DNA from: Bacillota bacterium
Lineage (GTDB): Bacteria > Bacillota > Clostridia > Lachnospirales > Lachnospiraceae
Direction of reading: 5' to 3'
DNA length: 5,307 bases
Assembly (NCBI GenBank): GCA_023420935.1
Contig: JAEZUR010000087.1
Span: forward strand, 1 to 5,307
The notes below the pieces were generated by a model. That model was given only the letters and a program-made list of their open reading frames with translations, did no database searches and was not told the DNA's origin. Position 1 is the first letter of the stretch; every line of letters starts with the position of its first letter. Below are positions 1 through 5,307 of the stretch, piece by piece. Made by a program: the position numbers and the translations under genes.

Positions 1-600
1 TCCTCCATGCCAAACACCACCCCATTGCCCAACACCAGCGCATTGCCAGCACCACAGCCATGTCCAACGTGTCCAACTTGTCCAGAGCAGCAGCCATGTC
101 CAACGTGTCCTACCTGTCCAGAGCAGCGGCCATGTCCGACTTGCCCAGAACCATTGCCATGTCCCGCATGTCCGGAGCCTGCGCCATGTCCAACCTGTCC
201 ACCATGCCCAGAATGCCCAACCTGCCCTGAACAAAGAGCATGCCCTATTTACAGAGAACGAATTATTGATACTAAATTAATACTTTATCCAGTTAAAAAA
301 CCATGCCCAGAATGTCAAATCAAGCCTGGTAAAATAATTGGATGTGTATGGGGATGCAGTTGCGGCAAAACTCACGAATGGGAAGTAAAATTATATAAAT
401 CATGTTGCGGATCAAAGAAACTTTTATATTGCACTAAACTAGCTTACAGGGGTTGCTTTGAATTTAATGTACCATATGAAGGATGTTACGTCTTAAACAT
501 ATGTCCAATTCATGATTGTGATATATGTCGTATCTGTAAACCATGTAAAGCTTATGTTTCTTTAAAGAATATTGGAGTTTCAAGTTTTATGGTTGAATGA
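1..600 (+). CDS. Cysteine-rich CPTCP-repeat protein, 5'-truncated
   Basis: I do not recognise this as a named family. The reading frame is open to the left edge, and the first ATG (position 7) has no visible ribosome binding site, so the true start is probably upstream. Counting from that Met, 31 of 197 residues are Cys. Residues 2-13 are two PNT-type 6-mers. Residues 18-78 are tandem Cys-Pro repeats built on PCPTCPTCPEQ, with 12-residue units followed by shorter 9-residue ones. Residues 79-197 are non-repetitive but still hold 15 Cys, including CPEC (100-103), GCSCG (116-120), a CC pair (133-134) and a C-x2-C-x2-C-x2-C run (171-180). There is no membrane segment in the visible part. Regular Cys spacing suggests a disulfide-cross-linked structural protein, such as a spore coat or exosporium component, or a metal-binding protein. 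Both are inference; no catalytic motif is visible. It ends just before a strong terminator, so it is the last gene of its transcript. Confidence 0.8.
   Translation, partial: SSMPNTTPLPNTSALPAPQPCPTCPTCPEQQPCPTCPTCPEQRPCPTCPEPLPCPACPEPAPCPTCPPCPECPTCPEQRACPIYRERIIDTKLILYPVKKPCPECQIKPGKIIGCVWGCSCGKTHEWEVKLYKSCCGSKKLLYCTKLAYRGCFEFNVPYEGCYVLNICPIHDCDICRICKPCKAYVSLKNIGVSSFMVE
58..240 (+). repeat. In-frame tandem repeats encoding Cys-Pro motifs
   Basis: Two near-identical 36-nt units lie at 58-93 and 94-129, differing at only a few bases. They are followed by shorter 27-nt derivatives at 130-156 and 157-183 and a degenerate tail to about 240. All keep the frame and the CP-x-CP pattern. A separate pair of 18-nt repeats encoding PNTTPL/PNTSAL sits just upstream at 10-27 and 28-45. 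The array may begin before the window. Near-identity of the two 36-nt copies suggests recent slippage or unequal exchange. Confidence 0.85.
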
Positions 601-610
601 TATTAGATTG

Positions 611-659
611 ACTGCTATCAAATAGTAATTAACAGTTACTACTTGATAGCAGTTTTTTT
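611..659 (+). terminator. Intrinsic terminator of the Cys-rich gene
   Basis: An 18-bp stem pairs 611-628 with 636-653, with a single A-C mismatch and a 7-nt loop. A run of seven T follows at 653-659. It starts 11 nt after the stop codon. The T-run is on the + strand side only, so this is a one-directional terminator that separates the Cys-rich gene from the chemoreceptor gene. Confidence 0.93.
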
Positions 660-856
660 GAACCAGAAATAGAAAGGTATTGGTGCTATTTTATACGATT
701 TACAAATTGTCTAGTATTTAACAAGTATCAGTTTATAGCAATAAACACAAAAAATAGTAAGAAATAACTTTATTTTTGTAACTATTTCAGTTAAAATAGT
801 AGTAAGAAAAGGATTTTGTCATACAACTTAATCACGCATATTTATGGGAGGCTATC
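660..856 (+). other. AT-rich intergenic region upstream of the MCP gene
   Basis: No coding sequence is visible. The MCP promoter must lie here, because a terminator precedes it, but no good -35/-10 pair was found. The region carries AAATAGT at 752-758 and 794-800 and its inverse ACTATTT at 781-787. The last two form a 7-bp hairpin or palindromic site with a 6-nt spacer. The flanks of the direct copies are also similar (AAAATAGTAAGAAA against AAAATAGTAGTAAGAAAA). The pattern could be an operator, but this is not shown. The ribosome binding site for the MCP is at 846-851. Confidence 0.4.
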
Positions 857-2770
857 ATGAAACGGATAAAAATTAATAATGATTTGCTATTAGAAAAATT
901 AAAGAGATTGGATTTTACTGACAGTGGGGTTAGTGATAAAGATTTGGGCATTATTTATAACAAATTGAAACAACATTTTGAAGCAGTTGGCTCTAAAATG
1001 AATGATATGGAGGCTGTAACTGGACAATTTGATGATGTACTTGGCGAACTTAAGAGTACTTCCGATGATGTGGCTTATGCATCCAATAGTATAGCAAAGG
1101 GAGCGCAAAAGCAAACAATAGAAATAGGTTTATGTAAAGATGCTGTAGATGCAGTAGTAGAAAAAATTGCAGCTATGGACAAGCAGAGTAAGAAGTTAAT
1201 GGAAACAACCAAGGAGATTACTGGGGTCAATGAAAATGGAAAAACAACAGTGGAAAACCTTTCCGTGCAGCAAGACATTAACCAAAAGGCAATCAAAAAT
1301 ATAACAGATGAGATAGCAATTCTACTTGATAAATCCAAGAAAATCAGTGAGATCACACAGATGCTATATCGTATTTCTTCCAAGACTAATCTATTAGCTT
1401 TGAATGCATCCATCGAAGCAGCTAGAGCTGGTGAGGCAGGAAAGGGATTTGCTGTGGTAGCAGATGAAGTAAGAAATCTTTCCGAGGCTAGTAGGCAAGA
1501 AAGTGAAAATATCAATGCTTCAGTTAATGATATTATGAGTGAATTAGAGACATTAAATAATGTAATTAACCAATCAGAACAATCTTTTTTAAATCAGGCA
1601 GAAGCTGTAACAACTGTAGTTCAATCATTCCAGGATATTAACAACTGCATTGGAAGTTTTGTGGAAGAGCAAAAGGAATTAGATCTTTGTTTAAAAGGAT
1701 TGGATGGGGAAAAAGACAAGATGGTAGATGCCATTGCAAGTATAGCAGATGAGATTGAAACATCCAGCGCCACCACAGAAGAAGTAGCCTCATTAATTAT
1801 TAGTTTTGGTAATAAGATTGGTATGGTTCATGCCATATCCTCCGATCTTAACTACAAGGTTAAAGGAATTCAGGATGAATTCAAACTGATAAAAGTTAAT
1901 ATTACTGATTCCAAGAAGGAAAAGGTAGCAATTGTCTATGACATAGATGTAGATTTCTGGGAACCAGCTACTGTAGAGGCAAAGAAAGCTGCCAAAGCGT
2001 TTAATTATGAGGTTGACTTCTATGCACCAAAGGATAGAAAAACATGTGTAAATGAAATGTCCGCAATATTAGATGAGATTATAGAGAAAAAGTATGATGC
2101 CATGGTTATTAGCCCAATTGAAGATGAAAAAGTGATTAGTAGATTAAGAAAAGCGGTAGATCTTGGTATAAAAATAATCTTTATCAATTCTGCTATCGAA
2201 GGAATTCCATTTATTTCTCTGATTCAGACTGCTGGAATTCCGCTAGGTGAAAATGCTGCCAAAGCTGCAGAGCGAATGATTGGAAGAGAAGGTGAAGTGA
2301 TTGTTGGAGAATGGACGGATGTAAAGATTCAGGCAATCGATGATAGAGCAATTGGATTCATTGATACCTTGAAGAAGAGTCCTAAGATTACCGTTCATCG
2401 CTGTGGCATTCCAAGTGGTCCGTCTCAATCGGAAGCAGACCAGATTATCGCCAACATGCTTACGGAATATCCAAATACAAAACTTATCTATGCAAGCAAT
2501 TGTGATTGGGGCATTCGTTATGCTAATTACTTCTCAAGAAATAAGAGGGATATTAAAATATTAGTAGTAGATTTAACTAAGAGTATTTCTGAATATCTAA
2601 GAAAAGGTCAGGTTGATAATATTATTTCGCAACGTGCATTTTCATGGGGTAGTTTGGCTATTGAAATGCTTGCAGATGTGAAATTAGGTAAGAAAGTTGA
2701 GAAATACATAGATACTGGAACATTTGAAGTAAATGCAGAAAACCTACATCTTTATAGTAAGCGAATCTGA
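857..2770 (+). CDS. Soluble methyl-accepting chemotaxis protein with C-terminal binding-protein-like sensor
   Basis: Predicted chemoreceptor that would signal to the CheA/CheW array. Residues 1-50 are a short charged lead-in. Residues about 55-345 form the long antiparallel coiled coil of MCP signalling domains. Its highly conserved hairpin tip is at about 173-210, with TNLLALNASIEAARAGEAG followed by KGFAVVADEVRNLSE. A Ser/Thr/Glu-rich stretch at 300-312 (ETSSATTEEVAS) resembles the C-terminal adaptation helix. Residues about 356-637 resemble type I periplasmic-binding/LacI-family sugar-binding domains: a KVAIVYDIDVDFW first strand, a DAMVISP strand, and a late LIYASNCDWGIRYANYF...IKILVVDL segment with the spacing of RbsB-like proteins. 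There is no signal peptide, membrane helix or HAMP domain, so the whole protein should be cytosolic and read an internal ligand, probably a sugar or sugar derivative (inference). The usual sensor-then-signaller order is reversed. No C-terminal CheR/CheB-tethering pentapeptide is seen. The start is supported by GGGAGG 5 nt upstream. It appears monocistronic. Confidence 0.93.
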   Translation: MKRIKINNDLLLEKLKRLDFTDSGVSDKDLGIIYNKLKQHFEAVGSKMNDMEAVTGQFDDVLGELKSTSDDVAYASNSIAKGAQKQTIEIGLCKDAVDAVVEKIAAMDKQSKKLMETTKEITGVNENGKTTVENLSVQQDINQKAIKNITDEIAILLDKSKKISEITQMLYRISSKTNLLALNASIEAARAGEAGKGFAVVADEVRNLSEASRQESENINASVNDIMSELETLNNVINQSEQSFLNQAEAVTTVVQSFQDINNCIGSFVEEQKELDLCLKGLDGEKDKMVDAIASIADEIETSSATTEEVASLIISFGNKIGMVHAISSDLNYKVKGIQDEFKLIKVNITDSKKEKVAIVYDIDVDFWEPATVEAKKAAKAFNYEVDFYAPKDRKTCVNEMSAILDEIIEKKYDAMVISPIEDEKVISRLRKAVDLGIKIIFINSAIEGIPFISLIQTAGIPLGENAAKAAERMIGREGEVIVGEWTDVKIQAIDDRAIGFIDTLKKSPKITVHRCGIPSGPSQSEADQIIANMLTEYPNTKLIYASNCDWGIRYANYFSRNKRDIKILVVDLTKSISEYLRKGQVDNIISQRAFSWGSLAIEMLADVKLGKKVEKYIDTGTFEVNAENLHLYSKRI

Positions 2771-2798
2771 TAAAACCAATCGAATGAGTTTATTGAAT

Positions 2799-2878
2799 AT
2801 AGATTCATATAACAATACAAGAAAAGGTGAATACATTTTGTACTCACCTTTTCTTGTTGGAAAAATATATGATTCTAT
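2799..2878. terminator. Bidirectional terminator between convergent genes
   Basis: An 18-bp inner stem pairs 2817-2834 with 2840-2857, with one mismatch and a 5-nt loop. The core is GGTGA(A)TAC/GTA(C)TCACC. On the + strand the core is followed by TTTTCTTGTT; on the - strand it is followed by TTTTCTTGTATTGTT, so the A/T-rich flanks act as U-tracts in both directions. An outer imperfect stem pairs 2799-2810 with 2867-2878. The position, between the 3' ends of the MCP and GH18 genes, fits a shared terminator. Confidence 0.85.
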
Positions 2879-2893
2879 TGTGGCAGGATTTAT

Positions 2894-4321
2894 TTAGTTC
2901 AATTTAGTTTCAATCATTGCCCAATAACTGGAATCTTCAAATCCAAGTCTCCAGATGGCAATACCAGAAATATTATAGGAATTCACTAAATCAAGTTTAT
3001 AACCAAGGCTTTCTGAATTTTCAAACCATACAGAATGACTTATTCCCTGAGCGTCTGTATAATTAAAATATGGTGATTTTGATACAGAATCCCATAATAC
3101 AGTTGCATTATTTGCAGCAGCAAGATCATAAGCACCCTTGATTCCGTAAGCTTTAGTACCATTGGTTGACCAATCATATCCGTAAGCAGGAACTCCTAAT
3201 ATTATTTTTTCTTTTGGTACCACAGAACTTACATATTTGATAACATTTTCTACCCAACCAACGGAGGCAATTGGGCCAGGTGTTCCACCAGGATAATGCT
3301 CATCGTAAGTCATAATTACCATTTGGTCTGTATACTTAGCCAGTGCAGGAAGATCAAAAGCACCACTCCAACTATTGGTTGGACTATCACTGAATTTAGC
3401 TGGTACTGCCATAGTAACTTCGTAACCGAGAGGTTTAAGGGTAGAATATAGCTCGCTCATAAATGTTGTAAGTTGAGGGCGGTTATAATAATAAACGCCT
3501 TCTAAGTCAATATTTACACCTTGATAAGCATTCACTTTTAGAGCAGTTATAATATTATTAATTAAGTTCTGTCTGTTGGTAGCACTTTCTAATAATGTTT
3601 TAGCAATGGCTCCATCGAAATTATTACTAACCATTGCCAGGGTTTTAATATTATTACTATTGGCATAGGTAATCTGGTTCGTAGGTATCAAACCTGAAAT
3701 ATTACCAGATGGATCCGTAATGTAAGTATGTGTTGCAATCTCATCAATATTTGCGGTATTGGTTACCATAGAATTATAGGATGAGGAATCTCCATTATAA
3801 TAATATGTTGCATAACCAAGTACTGTTTTAGGTGATGACGATGGTACTGGAGTAGCCGTAGGGGCAGGAGTGGAGGTAGGAGTAGGTGTAGCAGTTGGTG
3901 CCGGTGTAGAGGTCGGTACTGGTGTTACGGTAGGAGTAGGTGAAGGTACTATCTGGTTCGTAGTGAATGAAACATGTGTGGAAGCAGCGGAAGTACCTGC
4001 TGAGTTATATGCTTTTACATAATACCAGTATTTTGTGTTTGGAGTGAGTGAGGTATTTTTGTACGTGTTGGTTGATATTGTTGCTATTAGAGTATGATTG
4101 GTATCGTAGGTTGTAGAGCGATACAGTTTATACCCTGTGGCATTGGATACAGTTTGCCAATTAAGCGTAGCTTCTGTTGCTGTTACATTGGTATAAGTTA
4201 ATGAGGCGGGTGCAGATGGTACTTTTAACCTACTAGGTTTTGCCGCATCAACAGTAATGCTGTTAAATAGGAATGCGGTAATTAATAGGAATGCCATAAT
4301 AATGTTTTTTGATCGTCTCAT
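2894..4321 (-). CDS. Secreted GH18 glycosidase with FN3 domain
   Basis: Predicted extracellular glycoside hydrolase family 18 enzyme, acting on beta-1,4-linked GlcNAc polymers such as chitin or peptidoglycan. Order: signal peptide 1-26 (basic MRRSKN, hydrophobic core, likely cleavage at VDA/A); fibronectin type III domain about 36-122; Pro/Thr/Ser linker about 126-163; GH18 barrel about 165-475. Catalytic-domain evidence is the QGVNIDLE segment (267-274), matching DGxDxDxE with Glu274 as general acid, the MTYDEH motif (337-342), PAKFSDSPTNSWSG (307-320), ILGVPAYGYDW (374-384) and the C-terminal AIWRLGFED (455-463). This is the pattern of the Firmicutes GH18 group that includes YaaH/SleL-like spore-cortex N-acetylglucosaminidases, so peptidoglycan or spore cortex is as likely a target as chitin. 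The first motif position is Gln rather than Asp, and the second Asp is Asn, as often seen in that group. No LysM, SLH or sortase anchor is present, so it is probably released. The start has AAGGGGG at 4328-4334. It converges on the MCP gene. Confidence 0.93.
   Translation of the reverse strand: MRRSKNIIMAFLLITAFLFNSITVDAAKPSRLKVPSAPASLTYTNVTATEATLNWQTVSNATGYKLYRSTTYDTNHTLIATISTNTYKNTSLTPNTKYWYYVKAYNSAGTSAASTHVSFTTNQIVPSPTPTVTPVPTSTPAPTATPTPTSTPAPTATPVPSSSPKTVLGYATYYYNGDSSSYNSMVTNTANIDEIATHTYITDPSGNISGLIPTNQITYANSNNIKTLAMVSNNFDGAIAKTLLESATNRQNLINNIITALKVNAYQGVNIDLEGVYYYNRPQLTTFMSELYSTLKPLGYEVTMAVPAKFSDSPTNSWSGAFDLPALAKYTDQMVIMTYDEHYPGGTPGPIASVGWVENVIKYVSSVVPKEKIILGVPAYGYDWSTNGTKAYGIKGAYDLAAANNATVLWDSVSKSPYFNYTDAQGISHSVWFENSESLGYKLDLVNSYNISGIAIWRLGFEDSSYWAMIETKLN
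3833..3946 (-). repeat. Low-complexity Pro/Thr linker with 12-residue duplication
   Basis: This stretch encodes the linker between the FN3 and GH18 domains (residues 126-163). It contains two adjacent 12-residue units beginning PTSTPAPTATP, encoded at 3881-3916 and 3845-3880, inside a longer run of TP/TPxP motifs. Such linkers keep secreted carbohydrate-active domains apart and are often O-glycosylated; glycosylation here is not shown. Confidence 0.85.
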
Positions 4322-4343
4322 AGAGATCCCCCTTGGAGTGTGT

Positions 4344-4380
4344 TTTATACTATTTATATCGACTATGTGATAATTGATAA
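4344..4380 (-). promoter_or_regulatory. Possible promoter(s) of the GH18 gene
   Basis: On the - strand, TTATCA (4380-4375) lies 16 nt before TATAAA (4358-4353). A second TTATCA (4373-4368) lies 18 nt before another TATAAA (4349-4344). Either pair could be a sigma-A-type promoter with a weak -35. They overlap, so which is used, if either, cannot be told from sequence. Confidence 0.4.
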
Positions 4381-4464
4381 ATACAAGTAATAACTGGTAT
4401 ATCTGGTGGTATTAGACATATACTAAGTAAGAACATAGTATGATTAAGTAATCAAATTATTTAG

Positions 4465-4493
4465 TTGACAAATTAGAAAACATTGTATATTAT
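4465..4493 (+). promoter_or_regulatory. leuA: Sigma-A promoter of the leuA leader
   Basis: A perfect -35 TTGACA (4465-4470) is separated by 17 nt from TATTAT (4488-4493), within an A/T-rich TATATTATAATA stretch. An overlapping TATAAT at 4491 would give a 20-nt spacer. Transcription should start near 4500, giving a leader of roughly 410 nt before leuA. Confidence 0.8.
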
Positions 4494-4679
4494 AATAAAA
4501 AATGAAAAAGACTATGAGAAGGAATAGTAGCTGTTAGACGAATTTCAGAGACCTACTGGTTGGTGTGAAGTAGGATTGGAATAATAGTGAACTCGCCTTT
4601 GAGTTGCTGGCTGAACATTAGTAGGTCAAGACGGAAGCCCACCGTTATAAGGGATAGATATCGGTTTTATTGTAACCTG

Positions 4680-4716
4680 TATTGAAGTAACCAATATAGA
4701 GTGGTATAGCAGATTG
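4680..4716 (+). promoter_or_regulatory. Degenerate upstream antiterminator/T-box element
   Basis: A 5-bp hairpin TATTG/CAATA with a 7-nt loop (4680-4696) is followed by AGAGTGGTA (4698-4706). The same layout occurs at the canonical element, where CATAC/GTATG with a 7-nt loop (4796-4812) precedes AGAGTGGTA (4817-4825). The canonical CCGCG that should follow is replaced by TAGCA. The tRNA-contacting TGGT is kept. I infer a duplicated, partly decayed antiterminator. Confidence 0.6.
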
Positions 4717-4749
4717 ACTTCTGTCTCTTTTAGAGGCAGGAGTTTTTTT
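4717..4749 (+). terminator. First intrinsic terminator in the leuA leader
   Basis: An 11-bp stem pairs 4717-4727 with 4733-4743, including two G-U wobbles, with a 5-nt loop, and seven T follow at 4743-4749. It lies downstream of the degenerate T-box element and upstream of the canonical one. Unless prevented from forming, it should stop transcription about 165 nt before leuA. Confidence 0.88.
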
Positions 4750-4831
4750 ATACACAAGTATGCTATACATTACAATATAGGGTATCGAAAGAGTGCATAC
4801 ATTCATTGTATGAATTAGAGTGGTACCGCGG

Positions 4832-4880
4832 AAAGCTCCCTTTTCGTCTCTTGTCATCATAAGAGATGTAGGGGGCTTTT
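4832..4880 (+). terminator. Second (canonical) T-box terminator before leuA
   Basis: The outer stem pairs AAAGCTCCC (4832-4840) with GGGGGCTTT (4871-4879). The inner stem pairs CGTCTCTT (4845-4852) with AAGAGATG (4861-4868) around an 8-nt loop. A short TTTTCT tract follows from 4877. It starts directly after the canonical T-box, as expected for the terminator that competes with the tRNA-stabilised antiterminator. Its T-tract is weaker than that of the first terminator. Confidence 0.88.
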
Positions 4881-4913
4881 CTATTACAATAATTCATATA
4901 AGGAGATGTTAGT

Positions 4914-5307
4914 ATGTCAAGAAAAATCTATGTATTCGATACCACATTAAGAGATGGTGAGCAAGTACCAGGAGCTAAGTTAAACTTAGCAGAAAAATTA
5001 GAGGTAGCCAATCAACTTGCTAAATTGAACGTTGATATGATGGAAGTAGGGTTCCCTTCTTCCTCACAGGGTGATTTTGAATCAGTGAAAAGAATCAGTA
5101 ATTCTATGGGGCAAGACATTTGCGTGGCAGCCTTAGGTCGGGCAGTAGAGTCAGATATTGATGCGATCTATCAAAGCATTAAAGGTGCATACAATCCGCT
5201 GATTCATATTGTGTTAGGATCTTCCGATGTACATTTGGCCAAGAAATTTCGAAAAACACCAGAACAAGTTATGGAGATGGGAGTATCTGCCGTGAAATAT
5301 GCTAAGA
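4914..5307 (+). CDS. leuA: 2-isopropylmalate synthase, N-terminal part (3'-truncated)
   Basis: Predicted to condense acetyl-CoA with 2-oxoisovalerate to form 2-isopropylmalate, the first committed step of leucine synthesis in the cytosol. 131 codons are visible, about a quarter of a usual LeuA of about 500 residues; the rest lies beyond the right edge. The sequence opens with FDTTLRDGEQVPGA (residues 8-21), the HMGL-like/DRE-TIM motif that supplies the catalytic Arg13 and metal-binding Asp14. It continues with EVGFPSSSQGDFESV (44-58) and an IHIVLGSSDVHLAKKF segment (about 95-110) matching the IH...TSDxH region of LeuA. Homocitrate and citramalate synthases share this fold and early motifs, so the partial sequence alone is not decisive. 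The upstream T-box with a Leu-type specifier strongly favours LeuA. Start: ATG with AAGGAGA at 4900-4906. It is probably the first gene of a leucine operon, though what follows is not visible. Confidence 0.92.
   Translation, partial: MSRKIYVFDTTLRDGEQVPGAKLNLAEKLEVANQLAKLNVDMMEVGFPSSSQGDFESVKRISNSMGQDICVAALGRAVESDIDAIYQSIKGAYNPLIHIVLGSSDVHLAKKFRKTPEQVMEMGVSAVKYAK

Larger units (their letters stand above)
4511..4882 (+). ncRNA. T-box leader, leucine-type, with two terminator modules
   Basis: A tRNA-sensing riboswitch that should allow read-through into leuA when tRNA-Leu is uncharged. Seen directly: AGAGA bulge region (4547-4551), a distal stem CCTAC/GTAGG (4552-4556 with 4570-4574) closing a loop with GGTTGGTG (4558-4565), a lower stem pairing 4526-4531 with 4603-4608, and an intervening specifier loop. 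The candidate specifier codon is CTC (4592-4594), directly after GAA. A GACGG...CCGTTATA hairpin follows at about 4629-4649. The canonical T-box AGAGTGGTACCGCG is at 4817-4830, with a terminator at 4832-4880. UGGU in the T-box bulge pairs with a tRNA end ACCA, consistent with tRNA-Leu. An extra module with a degenerate T-box and its own strong terminator (4680-4749) lies in between. The T-box call is very secure; the exact specifier codon is less so. Confidence 0.93.

Noticed and set aside
58..240. CRISPR array, because of regular short repeats
   Set aside because: Repeats are contiguous, in frame and encode Cys-Pro units, with no unique spacers.
707..737. Sigma-A promoter TTGTCT...TTTATA upstream of the MCP gene
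   Set aside because: Spacing is about 19 nt and both boxes deviate from consensus; in such AT-rich DNA this is expected by chance.
792..818. Sigma-28 (SigD)-type promoter for the MCP gene, TAAA followed by GGAT-like -10
   Set aside because: TAAA is at 792-795, but the -10 side matches GCCGATAT at only about half its positions and the spacer is off, so it is not supported.
1075..1515. 146-codon open frame on the - strand within the MCP gene, and similar frames at 899-1114 and 2243-2428
   Set aside because: They lie fully antisense to a clearly coding MCP gene, show no domain motifs, and are explained by its codon pattern.
4381..4464. Possible small gene or RNA between the GH18 and leuA promoters
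   Set aside because: Only AT-rich sequence with a weak TACTA/TAGTA inverted repeat was seen; there is no start with a ribosome binding site and no strong structure.
4645..4860. 71-codon open frame on the - strand in the leuA leader
   Set aside because: It overlaps the T-box, both terminators and the antiterminator hairpins; its sequence is the reverse complement of structured RNA, not a protein.

Overview
The window looks like chromosomal DNA from a low-GC, motile, probably spore-forming Clostridia species, most likely Lachnospiraceae (cluster XIVa). This is an inference from AT-rich codon use, strong GGAGG-type ribosome binding sites, a T-box leader before a leucine gene, a GH18 enzyme of the type common in Clostridia and Paenibacilli, and a chemoreceptor. 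No transposase, integrase, phage gene, tRNA, rRNA or CRISPR array was seen.

Layout, left to right. (1) 1-600, + strand: the 3' part of a gene for a very cysteine-rich protein. It has a CP-x-CP tandem-repeat N-terminal region and an AT-rich, cysteine-rich C-terminal region, and ends at a strong intrinsic terminator (611-659). (2) 660-856: an intergenic region with repeated AAATAGT half-sites but no convincing promoter. (3) 857-2770, + strand: a soluble methyl-accepting chemotaxis protein in reversed domain order, with the signalling hairpin first and a periplasmic-binding-protein/LacI-like sensor at the C-terminus. (4) 2799-2878: a long nested hairpin that can terminate transcription from both sides. 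(5) 2894-4321, - strand: a secreted GH18 glycosidase with signal peptide, FN3 domain, Pro/Thr linker and catalytic domain. (6) 4322-4913: a divergent control region with probable promoters on both strands and a T-box leader of about 400 nt. (7) 4914-5307, + strand: the 5' part of leuA (2-isopropylmalate synthase), running off the right edge.

The genes look like separate transcription units rather than one operon: each + strand gene has its own terminator or leader, and the GH18 gene converges on the MCP gene and diverges from leuA. The clearest regulatory link is the T-box before leuA. Its candidate specifier codon is CTC (Leu) and its UGGU bulge matches a tRNA ending in ACCA, so uncharged tRNA-Leu should switch on leucine synthesis.

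The most unusual features are the leuA leader, which seems to carry two successive antiterminator/terminator modules behind one specifier domain (the first with a decayed T-box sequence), and the cytosolic MCP whose sugar-binding-protein-like sensor follows the signalling domain.
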